Shown: positions 1 to 7,169 of the stretch, in pieces
Position numbering within the stretch: position 1 is the stretch's first letter
How the letters are laid out: the number at the start of each line of letters is the position of its first letter
NCBI GenBank assembly: GCA_036399695.1
Contig: DASWMP010000260.1
Span: forward strand, 1 to 12,216
Length of the DNA stretch: 12,216 nt
Source of the DNA: DASVEE01 sp036399695
GTDB lineage: Bacteria > Acidobacteriota > Thermoanaerobaculia > Gp7-AA8
Reading direction: 5' to 3'
Position numbers and translations under genes: made by a program
Notes under the pieces: model-generated
Databases searched by the model: none
What the model was told of the DNA's origin: nothing
The model's input: only the letters and a program-made list of their open reading frames with translations

Positions 1-5
1 GAACC

Positions 6-246
6 CTCACTAGTGAGGCCCGAAGTCTCACTAGTGAGACTTTTGGCATACTCCATGTGCAGGATAGTGCCACTGGTGAGGTCGGAGGCGTCACTAGTGT
101 GCAGGATCGTGCCACTGGTGAGGCCGACCGCCTCACAAGTGGGCGGCCAGAGCAGACGAGTGAGGTCAGATCTCTCACTAGTGAGAGATTCGGGCGTACT
201 CGTGAGAGAAATGTCTCACTCGTGAGAGCCAGGTCTCACTAGTGAG
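6..246. repeat. Phased array of 12 CTCACTAGTGAG palindromes, 21-bp period
   Basis: Twelve copies of a near-palindrome, consensus CTCACT|AGTGAG (core CAC-N2-GTG, containing ACTAGT). Symmetry centres lie at 11.5, 32.5, (53.5, decayed), 74.5, 95.5, 116.5, 137.5, 158.5, 179.5, 200.5, 220.5 and 240.5. Spacing is exactly 21 bp through 200.5, then 20 bp twice. The right-half GTG is kept at the expected position in 11 of 12 units, while the spacers between palindromes are largely unrelated. Some units extend to 16 or 20 bp of perfect dyad symmetry (25-40 and 170-189). The array reaches the left window edge, so it may be longer. Its biological role is unknown; candidates are a multi-site binding array for a dimeric protein, a folded RNA, or an expanding repeat family. 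A 70-codon frame through it encodes SLVR-type heptapeptides, but this follows automatically from a 21-nt period. Confidence 0.93.
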
Positions 247-268
247 GATCGCCTACCATTCACCCCGC

Positions 269-733
269 ATGGGGCACGTCGTCGTCGAGACCCGGATCGC
301 TGCGCCGCCGCGGGTCTGCTTTGATCTCGCGCGGGACGTGGAGGCGCACACGAAATCTGCCTCCTTCTCTCACGAGCGCGTCGTGGCGCCGGGGCGGACG
401 AGCGGGTTGCTTGAGCTGGGAGATCTCGTCACGTTCGAAGGGGTGCACTTTGGCAGGCGGCAGCGGTTCACGGCCAAGATCGTCGAGGTCGACGCCCCGC
501 ACCGGTTCGTCGACGAACTGGTGAAGAGCACCTTCCGCCGGCTGCGCCACGTGCACGAGTTTCTGCCGGACGCGGACGGCGGCACGCTCATGCGCGATAC
601 GCTCGACTGGGTCTCGCCCTTCGGCATCCTCGGCGTGCTCGCCGACAAGATCGCGGTCGAGCGTCACATGCGCTGGTTCGTGGCGACGAAACAGGCGGCG
701 CTGAAGGCGATCGCCGAGGCACCGCCGGCCTGA
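269..733 (+). CDS. SRPBCC-fold (polyketide cyclase/START-like) protein
   Basis: A 154-residue protein of the SRPBCC ligand-binding superfamily, whose members hold hydrophobic ligands in a helix-grip fold. Visible family features are an N-terminal beta strand ending in 'ETRIAAPPRVCFDLARDVEAH' style sequence (about 7-27), the central 'TSGLLELGD-VTFEGVHFG-RQ' strands (44-65), 'DAPHRFVDEL' (76-85), a 'DGGTLMRDT' turn (103-111) and a long C-terminal helix (about 122-150). It most resembles the small proteins annotated as SRPBCC/cell-division-inhibitor-like (COG4276 type). The ligand is not predictable. An in-frame GTG at 242 would add nine residues but falls inside the last palindrome; ATG 269 begins exactly where the family usually begins, so it was preferred. 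Neither start has a clear Shine-Dalgarno. The gene is convergent with the CHRD gene and apparently monocistronic within the window. The palindrome array ends 23 bp upstream and could regulate it. Confidence 0.86.
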   Translation: MGHVVVETRIAAPPRVCFDLARDVEAHTKSASFSHERVVAPGRTSGLLELGDLVTFEGVHFGRRQRFTAKIVEVDAPHRFVDELVKSTFRRLRHVHEFLPDADGGTLMRDTLDWVSPFGILGVLADKIAVERHMRWFVATKQAALKAIAEAPPA

Positions 734-766
734 CGAAAGGCGTCAGGCCGGCGCTTTCGCGCCGGC
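724..766. terminator. Overlapping double hairpin between convergent genes
   Basis: A perfect 12-bp stem (724-735 with 741-752, loop AAAGG) overlaps the last codons and the stop of the SRPBCC gene. A second 8-bp stem (747-754 with 759-766, loop TTTC) reuses part of the first stem's right arm, so the two cannot form fully at once. It sits between two convergent genes and probably ends transcription in both directions. There is no U-tract on either strand, so it is not a textbook intrinsic terminator. Confidence 0.7.
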
Positions 767-786
767 CTGCAAAGCGGTGAGGCGGG

Positions 787-2784
787 TTACCGCAGAGCAG
801 CGAGGAGCTGCTGCGCTTCCTGAAGATGTCCGGCCACCTGCGCGCGCTGCGTCAGCAGAAGCTGCCGCATCTGCGGCGAGCGGGCGGAGGGGATCAGCAC
901 CTGGTCGAGATTGGCCAGGACCATCGAGTGCATCTGCAACTGCACCTGCATGTACGAACGGTCGAACAGGCTGCTTGCCGGAATGGCCTGCAACTGCGCG
1001 AGGGAGGTCTGCGCCTGCGCCCGGAGGAACTGGCTCATCGCATTTTCCTGCGGCGTGATGCCGAGCTGGGCGAAGACGGCCTGGCCCATCTGCAGTGCTG
1101 CCGAGTGCTCCTGCACCATGTGCTGGGCGAACGTGCGGACGCCGCCCGTCACCGCACGGTTCTGCGCGAGCGTTCCCTGCTGCACTTCACCTTCGTTCGC
1201 GGCCGTCACGACGGCGGCAATCTCCGCCTCCGTCATGGCCATCGCGGTGCCGGATTGATCTTCGGCCGCGACCGTGAGGTTGGCGTCGCCGGTGGCGTTG
1301 TCGATGGTCGAGATGTACGCGAAGATGGGCGCGGAGGAGTGATAGGAGATGACGCCGTCATCGACTGAAGCCGCGCCGAGGTTCGTGAACACGCCGCCGC
1401 CGCCGACTGCCGGCGTCTGCATCTGCATGAACGGCATGAGCGTCATCGTGGTGTCACCGAGGCTCTGCCCCTGTGAATTCGTGAGCATCAGGTGCAACTG
1501 GACGGCGGTCGAGTTCGGGTTGAAGAAACCGATGTTCGTGCGCTGCCCGCTGGTGTTCGAGACGCCGGCGAGAATGCCGCGCGCCAGCGCTTCACAACGC
1601 GTCATGGCTTTGATGGTCTGACCTACCGTGCCGCGGCCGCTCTGCGAAATGCGGGCGTAGACGACGACCGGCTGGTCGCTGAGGATGCGCATCGCGCCCT
1701 GGCTCGTCTGCAGGCCGAAAAGAGTCTGCATGGCCGTGTCGAGGACGGTCAGGCCGCGCGGCATCACGGTGATGACGGCCGCGTTCGTGGCGTTGATCGT
1801 GCCGGAGGCGTTGGTGTTGTCCTGTCCGGCGGCGAGGCGCTGCATCGTCACGGTGGCGGGGGCGCCGGAGGAGGTGTTGAACACCTGGATCTCCGTCTCC
1901 CAACGTCCACCGACGCCCTGCACGCTGCCGGCGACAGGGATGTAGTACTCGTTCATCACCGTGCCGAACTGCGCGCGCATGGCGCCCGCGGGGAACTGCG
2001 ACGTATTGGCCGTGAGATAGAAACCGCTGGGGTTCGTCCGCAACTGCTGCGCGAGGTCGTTGCTGATGGGGACGGAACCGGTGAGACGGCCATTGGTGAG
2101 CGTCGCATTGTTCGAGAGCGCCGAGAGGAGCGACCCGTTGCTGCCGGTGATGCCCTGACGCAGCTCGAGTCCGGTGATGCTGTTGCCGATACCGCTCGGG
2201 ACGAAGCTGTAATTCAGGACGCTGCCGGTGCCCGACGGGCTCGGCGCGATGTCGGCGGTAAACGATCCGCCGCCGTTCTGCGCGCCGTTGCCGCCGACGA
2301 TCGAAGCACCGCTGAACGAGCCACCGAACGTCTGCGTGTTGGACAACGTGCCGCTGAGCGCGCCGTTCGGGAACTCGCCCGACGAGACGCCGACGGAGAA
2401 GTTGCCCGGGTTCTGCAGGATCTCGGTCAGCAGCGCCGGCGAGATCGTGATGTTCCGCTGGAGCGAGCCGTTGCTGAAGGTGTTGTTGTTGTCAGTGAAC
2501 GAGAGCACGTTCTGTGACGACCCGCCGCTGGTGCGGAACAGTCCCGCGGTCGTGAGGTTGCCGAGACCACCCGTCGACAGGTTGAGCGTGCCCTGCCCGG
2601 TGATCGGATCGATGGTCAACGTGCCGTTGCCGAAGCCTGAGCTGGAGCCCTGTCCACCGAACTGATTGCCCGACAGTGTGGTGGTGAAGGAGAGGCTGCC
2701 CGCCGGCGGACAGTTGGTCGCTGCGAAGAGGGAGGAGGTGAGAAGGAGAGAGAGGACGATGAAGCTGAACATTCGTTTCTGCAT
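787..2784 (-). CDS. Secreted CHRD-CHRD / DUF4142 multidomain protein
   Basis: A 665-residue exported protein. Residues 1-22 are a Sec signal peptide (MQKRM, then a hydrophobic stretch ending FAA); Cys25 lacks a proper lipobox. Two CHRD domains follow, at about 30-148 and 170-275, each with the family hallmark near its end ('SSGEFPNGALSGTL' and 'TSQFPAGAMRAQF'). Residues 280-505 resemble the 'YIPV..G......T.I.VFN' and 'RTNIGFFNPN' beta-sandwich modules common in acidobacterial secreted proteins. Residues about 515-665 match DUF4142, a helical ferritin-like-type domain ('TFAQHMVQEHSAAL', 'FDRSYMQVQLQMHSMVL', C-terminal 'AGHLQEAQQLLAAL'). ATG 2784 was chosen over an upstream in-frame start (2847) because the signal peptide begins there and an AGGAG at 2796-2800 precedes it by 11 nt. 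The domain assignments are pattern recognition from memory. Function is unknown; a surface or periplasmic matrix role is inferred. Confidence 0.86.
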   Translation of the reverse strand: MQKRMFSFIVLSLLLTSSLFAATNCPPAGSLSFTTTLSGNQFGGQGSSSGFGNGTLTIDPITGQGTLNLSTGGLGNLTTAGLFRTSGGSSQNVLSFTDNNNTFSNGSLQRNITISPALLTEILQNPGNFSVGVSSGEFPNGALSGTLSNTQTFGGSFSGASIVGGNGAQNGGGSFTADIAPSPSGTGSVLNYSFVPSGIGNSITGLELRQGITGSNGSLLSALSNNATLTNGRLTGSVPISNDLAQQLRTNPSGFYLTANTSQFPAGAMRAQFGTVMNEYYIPVAGSVQGVGGRWETEIQVFNTSSGAPATVTMQRLAAGQDNTNASGTINATNAAVITVMPRGLTVLDTAMQTLFGLQTSQGAMRILSDQPVVVYARISQSGRGTVGQTIKAMTRCEALARGILAGVSNTSGQRTNIGFFNPNSTAVQLHLMLTNSQGQSLGDTTMTLMPFMQMQTPAVGGGGVFTNLGAASVDDGVISYHSSAPIFAYISTIDNATGDANLTVAAEDQSGTAMAMTEAEIAAVVTAANEGEVQQGTLAQNRAVTGGVRTFAQHMVQEHSAALQMGQAVFAQLGITPQENAMSQFLRAQAQTSLAQLQAIPASSLFDRSYMQVQLQMHSMVLANLDQVLIPSARSPQMRQLLLTQRAQVAGHLQEAQQLLAALR

Positions 2785-2868
2785 GGGGTCGTTGGCTCCT
2801 GAAAGATGAGGGATGTGATGTGCGCGCGCAGCTTGCGCTGTCTGCAAATCAGTCGCCCACTTTTGCGC

Positions 2869-2879
2869 CGTACGTAATT
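2869..2879. promoter_or_regulatory. AT-rich overlapping palindromes, possible operator
   Basis: TACGTA (2869-2874) and GTAATTAC (2872-2879) overlap in an otherwise GC-rich region, about 90 bp upstream of the CHRD gene start. The position suits a promoter or operator on the - strand. No clean -35/-10 pair could be assigned, so this is only a candidate site. Confidence 0.25.
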
Positions 2880-3000
2880 ACAGAGGACGGGGATGACGAC
2901 CGCGGCGGGCGCGGCCCCGCAGCGTTTGTTGCCTCAGGCTCCGCGCACGCCGTCGCGCCGCTGTTGGAGAACTTGAAGGAGCTGGCCACGCTCGGCAGGA

Positions 3001-3037
3001 CCGCAGTCAATACGTTAGTAAGTAGGGTCGACTGCGG
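3001..3037. promoter_or_regulatory. Inverted repeat CCGCAGTC / GACTGCGG
   Basis: A perfect 8-bp inverted repeat (3001-3008 and 3030-3037) encloses a relatively AT-rich 21-nt loop. It lies about 80 bp upstream of the dehydrogenase start. It could be a transcription-factor dyad whose half-site centres are 29 bp apart, or an RNA hairpin. No U-tract follows on either strand. Confidence 0.35.
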
Positions 3038-3100
3038 CTGAGCCAACAAGCGCTGCGGCCCGTGGCCGCCCGCCGGAGGCGCTCCCGGTCGTTGCCCGAG

Positions 3101-3106
3101 TACAAT
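3101..3106 (+). promoter_or_regulatory. TACAAT -10-like box, near-leaderless start
   Basis: TACAAT matches the -10 consensus TATAAT at 5 of 6 positions and ends only 9 nt before ATG 3116. Initiation about 7 nt downstream would give a transcript with almost no leader, consistent with the missing Shine-Dalgarno. No recognisable -35 box lies 16-18 bp upstream. Confidence 0.45.
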
Positions 3107-3115
3107 GCGCGCCGC

Positions 3116-4264
3116 ATGAGAATTCTTGTTTTGGGCGCGGGGCGAATGGGCCTTGGCGCGGTTCACGACCTTGCCTCTCAAACCGACGTCACTGAAGTCA
3201 CGGTTGCCGATGCGTTCGGCGACAAGGCGCGCGAAATTGCGGCGCGGGTGGGGGCGAAGGTCACGCCCGTGCAGATTGACGTGAATGACGAAGCGGCTGT
3301 CGTCGAGCTGATGCGGGGGCATGCTGCCACCATCAGTTGCGTCAACTACTGGCTCAACGAGAAGCTCGCCCGCGCCGCCATTGCCGCCGGCACGAACTTC
3401 TGCGACCTCGGCGGGAACAACGACGTCGTCGCGGCGGAACTGGCGCTCGACCGGCAGGCCCACGACGCCGGGCTGAACGTCATTCCTGACTGCGGCCTGG
3501 CGCCGGGCATGGTGGCGGTGCTGGTTGCGCATGCCACCGAGCGCTTCGACAGCTTCGAGGAGATCCACATCCGCGTCGGCGGGCTGCCGCAGGATCCGAA
3601 GCCGCCGCTCGATTACCAGCTCGTCTTCGCCGTCGAGGGGCTGATCAACGAATACGTCGAGCCGGCGCGCATCGTCCGCGACGGACGGATCGTCTCGGTC
3701 GAATCGATGACCGAGCTCGAATCGCTCGAGTTCCCGGCGCCGTTCCAGAAGATGGAGGCGTTCCAGACCTCAGGCGGCACGTCGACCCTCCCGGAGACCT
3801 TCTTCGGCAAAGTGCGCGAGCTGGATTACAAGACGATCCGCTATCCGGGCCACTGCGACAAGTTCAAGACGATGATCGATCTCGGCCTCTGCCGCAGCGA
3901 GCCGCTGACCGTGGACGGCGTCCAGGTGCCGCCGCGCCGCGTCCTCGGCGAACTGCTCGTCCGCAACCTGCCGAACGAAGGGCCGGACGTCGTGCTCGTG
4001 CGCGTGGAAGTCATCGGGACGATGGAGGGGGCGCAGAAGCGTCTTCGCTACGACATCATCGACTCCTTCGATCCGGAGACCGGCCTCAGCGCCATGATGC
4101 GCACCACCGCCTTCCCGGCCTCGATCGTCGCGTTGATGATGGCCCGTGGCCAGACGACCGCCAAAGGCGCCCAGCCGCAGGAGCGCTGCATCCCGCCTCA
4201 GCTCTTCATGGACGAGCTGGCGAAGCGGAACATCGTCGTGCACGAGTATCTGGACGCGGTGTAG
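3116..4264 (+). CDS. Saccharopine dehydrogenase / lysine 6-dehydrogenase family oxidoreductase
   Basis: A 382-residue NAD(P)-dependent oxidoreductase of the saccharopine dehydrogenase superfamily. The N-terminal Rossmann fold opens with the dinucleotide motif GAGRMG (residues 7-12). An acidic residue after the second strand (Asp32) suggests a preference for NAD(H). The family signature 'DCGLAPGM' is at 125-132. The C-terminal catalytic/dimerisation domain carries 'KTIRYPGHCDKF' (239-250), and the end carries 'GQTTAKGAQPQERCIPP'. Length and layout suit a lysine 6-dehydrogenase or a saccharopine reductase; carboxynorspermidine synthase is less likely. The sequence alone does not settle the substrate, so a role in lysine metabolism is family-level inference. 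ATG 3116 was chosen because the Rossmann strand begins at once; an upstream in-frame start would add 18 arginine-rich, unconserved-looking residues and overlap the TACAAT box. No neighbouring lysine-pathway genes are present. Confidence 0.9.
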   Translation: MRILVLGAGRMGLGAVHDLASQTDVTEVTVADAFGDKAREIAARVGAKVTPVQIDVNDEAAVVELMRGHAATISCVNYWLNEKLARAAIAAGTNFCDLGGNNDVVAAELALDRQAHDAGLNVIPDCGLAPGMVAVLVAHATERFDSFEEIHIRVGGLPQDPKPPLDYQLVFAVEGLINEYVEPARIVRDGRIVSVESMTELESLEFPAPFQKMEAFQTSGGTSTLPETFFGKVRELDYKTIRYPGHCDKFKTMIDLGLCRSEPLTVDGVQVPPRRVLGELLVRNLPNEGPDVVLVRVEVIGTMEGAQKRLRYDIIDSFDPETGLSAMMRTTAFPASIVALMMARGQTTAKGAQPQERCIPPQLFMDELAKRNIVVHEYLDAV

Positions 4265-4287
4265 CGGGAGGGGGAGCGGGGGAGAGG

Positions 4288-4410
4288 CGATTTCCGATTT
4301 CCGGTGGGGAGACGGGAGTTGGTTGTCGATTGGTCGGGTTTTTGGTTGTTGGTTTTTGGTTGCTGGTAGGCCAGAGCCCACGGACAACGGGCAACGGACA
4401 ACGAACAACG
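4288..4410. repeat. Degenerate heptamer tandem repeats in two opposed blocks
   Basis: The 222-bp gap after the dehydrogenase contains three small repeat patches. CGATTTC is repeated twice (4288-4301). A G/T-rich block (4319-4367) includes GGTTGTC (4321-4327) and the contiguous heptamers GGTTGTT, GGTTTTT and GGTTGCT (4344-4364). After 13 bp an A/C-rich block (4381-4410) holds CGGACAA, CGGGCAA, CGGACAA and CGAACAA. Read on the opposite strand, this last block is CGTTGTT/CGTTGTC/CGTTGCC/CGTTGTC, the same xGTTGYY family as the first block. The blocks therefore form an imperfect inverted repeat of tandem repeats; for example GTTGC 4359-4363 can pair with GCAAC 4391-4395. Confidence 0.75.
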
Positions 4411-4446
4411 CGCCCGGAAATTCGCGAGGCAACGACACGATGATTC

Positions 4447-4475
4447 TGGACGCCTGCCATCTCCCTGAGTACACT
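4447..4475 (+). promoter_or_regulatory. Sigma70-like promoter for the STAS gene
   Basis: TGGACG (4447-4452, 4 of 6 to TTGACA), a 17-bp spacer, then TACACT (4470-4475, 4 of 6 to TATAAT). The -10 box ends 11 nt before ATG 4487, so the predicted leader is only about 5 nt, matching the lack of a Shine-Dalgarno there. Confidence 0.5.
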
Positions 4476-4486
4476 GGCGCCGCGTT

Positions 4487-4837
4487 ATGAACATCATCAA
4501 GAACCGGGTCGACAACGTGACCGTGCTCGACATTCAGGGTGTGATCAAGCTGGGCGAGAGCGCGCGGGAGTTTTCGAGCTATCTCGAGAAGGTCCTCAAC
4601 GATGAGACCGGCCCGGTGATGATCAACTTCGAAGCCATCAACTACATGGACTCGACGGGGCTGGGCGAGCTGATCGGCTACCTGCAGAAATTCGAGGACC
4701 GCCAGCGCAAGATGGCTCTCGTCAAGCCGTCGCACCGCATCCTCGCCCTGCTGAAAATTACGAAGCTCGATACGGTGTTCAAGATCTTCGACTCGCGGGA
4801 GAGCGCCATGGCGTATCTCACCGACTCCGCGGCCTGA
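4487..4837 (+). CDS. STAS-domain anti-sigma-factor antagonist
   Basis: A 116-residue single-domain STAS protein of the SpoIIAA/RsbV type. These cytoplasmic proteins bind a serine kinase/anti-sigma factor and are switched off when it phosphorylates a conserved serine. The motif 'MDSTGLGELIGY' (54-65) places the phosphoacceptor at Ser56. The typical N-terminal 'VTVLDIQGVIKLGESA' strand-turn (11-26) and the C-terminal 'KLDTVFKIFDSRESAM' (93-108) are present, and the length is normal for the family. The cognate kinase (RsbW/SpoIIAB type), phosphatase and sigma factor are not in the window, so the regulon is unknown. It lies 80 bp upstream of nuoA and has its own promoter-like sequence. Whether it is cotranscribed with the complex I genes cannot be told. 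Confidence 0.93.
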   Translation: MNIIKNRVDNVTVLDIQGVIKLGESAREFSSYLEKVLNDETGPVMINFEAINYMDSTGLGELIGYLQKFEDRQRKMALVKPSHRILALLKITKLDTVFKIFDSRESAMAYLTDSAA

Positions 4838-4840
4838 TTC

Positions 4841-4869
4841 TTGCCACCCCGGCTGTTTATCGTTAGCAT
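4841..4869 (+). promoter_or_regulatory. Sigma70-like promoter for nuoA-nuoE-nuoF
   Basis: TTGCCA (4841-4846, 4 of 6 to TTGACA), an exact 17-bp spacer, then TAGCAT (4864-4869, 4 of 6 to TATAAT). It lies just after the STAS stop codon and predicts a leader of about 42 nt before nuoA ATG 4918. No Shine-Dalgarno is visible in front of nuoA. Confidence 0.5.
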
Positions 4870-4917
4870 TCGCGCCGCCGCGCGGCCTCCGTCGCGCCGG
4901 CACACCACCAGCACGCC

Positions 4918-5277
4918 ATGACTTACAGCTTCCTGCCGATCCTCATTCTGCTTCTCGTCGCCGGTGTCATCGGCGCGGTCTTCCTCAGCCTCAACTGGGT
5001 GATGGGAACGCATCAGCGGAATCCCTCGAAGCTTGCCCCGTACGAGAGCGGCGTGCCGCTGCTGGACGAGAACCGGAAGCGCGTCAACGTCCGTTTCTAT
5101 CAGATTGCAATGCTGTTCATCCTCTTCGACATCGAAGCGGCCTTCCTCTATCCCTGGGCCGTGATCTACCGCGACTACCTGTCGTGGTTCCTGTTCGGAG
5201 AGATGCTCCTCTTCATCCTTCTTCTCGGCGTCGGCTACGTCTACGTCTGGAAGAAGAGAGCCTTCGACTGGAAGTAA
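4918..5277 (+). CDS. nuoA: NADH-quinone oxidoreductase subunit A
   Basis: A 119-residue membrane subunit of respiratory complex I (NDH-1), homologous to mitochondrial ND3. It lies in the membrane arm near the quinone site and helps couple NADH oxidation to proton pumping. Three transmembrane helices are visible (about 4-27, 62-83, 89-111). The conserved loop has 'KLAPYESGVPLLDENRKRVNVRFYQ' character (38-62), followed by 'FILFDIEAAFLYPWAV' (67-82) with the usual acidic residues Asp71 and Glu73 in helix 2. Length is normal. It is first in a short operon whose next gene starts 6 bp after its stop. The unusual point is that the next gene is nuoE rather than nuoB, the usual neighbour. Confidence 0.96.
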   Translation: MTYSFLPILILLLVAGVIGAVFLSLNWVMGTHQRNPSKLAPYESGVPLLDENRKRVNVRFYQIAMLFILFDIEAAFLYPWAVIYRDYLSWFLFGEMLLFILLLGVGYVYVWKKRAFDWK

Positions 5278-5283
5278 ACCAAC

Positions 5284-5810
5284 ATGGCTGATCTCCATCC
5301 CGACAATCCCTACGCCCGGGAACGGTTCCCCGACCCGGCCCGCAAGCTCGAGTTCCCTCCAGAGGTCCGGGCGCGGTTCGACCATGCCCTGACGCGGTAT
5401 CCGACGAAGGAAGCGGCGCTGCTGCCGGCGCTCCACCTCGTGCAGGAAACGTGGGGCTGGATCTCGCCGGAAGCGGTGCACATGGTGAGCGAGCTGCTCG
5501 ACCTCTCGCCGGCGACGGTCTTCGGCGTCGTCTCGTTCTACGACATGTACGACCAGAAGCCGGTGGGCAAGTACCGGCTGCGCGTCTGCACGAACCTGAG
5601 CTGCATGGTCTCGAACGCGTACGACATCTACGAGCACCTCTGCGAGAAGCTGCAGGTGCAGCCGCACCAGACGACGAAGGACGGCCGTTTCACGGTCCTG
5701 GAAGTCGAATGCCTCGGCTCCTGCGGCACCGCGCCGGTCGTGCAGATCAACAACGACTACCACGAGAGCATGAGCGTCGAGAAGATGGACGCCCTGCTCC
5801 CGACGCTCAA

Positions 5811-5814
<4 letters not shown>
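5284..5814 (+). CDS. nuoE: NADH-quinone oxidoreductase subunit E, [2Fe-2S] protein
   Basis: A 176-residue peripheral subunit of complex I (24-kDa subunit homologue) with a thioredoxin-like fold. It carries the N1a [2Fe-2S] cluster and packs against NuoF. The four cluster cysteines are visible: Cys102 and Cys107 ('VCTNLSC') and Cys143 and Cys147 ('ECLGSCGTAP'), the canonical CX4C...CX3C pattern. The helical N-terminal half carries 'ALHLVQETWGWISPEAV' (50-65) and 'VFGVVSFYDMY' (79-89), both typical of NuoE. GGAAG at 5270-5274, at the end of nuoA, gives a Shine-Dalgarno 9 nt before the ATG. Its stop overlaps the nuoF start (ATGA), so NuoE and NuoF, which form one module, are translationally coupled. 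Confidence 0.97.
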
Positions 5815-7130
<1,316 letters not shown>

Positions 7131-7142
7131 AGGGCCAACGAT

Positions 7143-7169
7143 AGGACCTATGGGACCGATGGGACCGAT
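7143..7169. repeat. Three 9-bp tandem units (GGGACCGAT family)
   Basis: AGGACCTAT, GGGACCGAT and GGGACCGAT run head to tail just after the nuoF stop. The third copy is also most of the left arm of the terminator hairpin. The variant unit GGGACCTAT recurs about 5 kb away at 12158-12166. Confidence 0.8.

Larger units (their letters stand above)
2785..3115. other. Divergent intergenic region, 331 bp
   Basis: This gap separates the - strand CHRD gene from the + strand dehydrogenase, so it must carry promoters for both. It contains an AGGAG ribosome site for the CHRD gene (2796-2800, - strand), an AT-rich island with the palindromes TACGTA (2869-2874) and GTAATTAC (2872-2879), an 8-bp inverted repeat (3001-3008 and 3030-3037), and a TACAAT -10-like box (3101-3106, + strand). 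No convincing gene lies here; the open frames across it look like shadows. Confidence 0.6.

Noticed and set aside
13..225. 70-codon open frame with SLVR heptapeptide repeats
   Set aside because: A 21-nt repeat is automatically in frame and the palindromic unit contains no stop in this phase. There is no Shine-Dalgarno, and the frame closes as soon as the period changes to 20. Kept as a repeat, not a gene.
1..246. CRISPR array
   Set aside because: The period is only 21 bp, the spacers are 5-11 bp, the palindromes are degenerate and no cas genes are present. It does not fit any CRISPR type.
1492..2517. Long + strand open frame opposite the CHRD gene
   Set aside because: Its translation is Arg/Ala/Gly-rich with no domain pattern. 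The opposite-strand frame has a signal peptide and recognisable domains, so this is a GC-rich shadow.
5451..5810. N-terminal extension of nuoF inside nuoE
   Set aside because: The frame is open, but the encoded residues are arginine/alanine-rich shadow sequence. NuoF family length and the ATGA overlap place the start at 5811.
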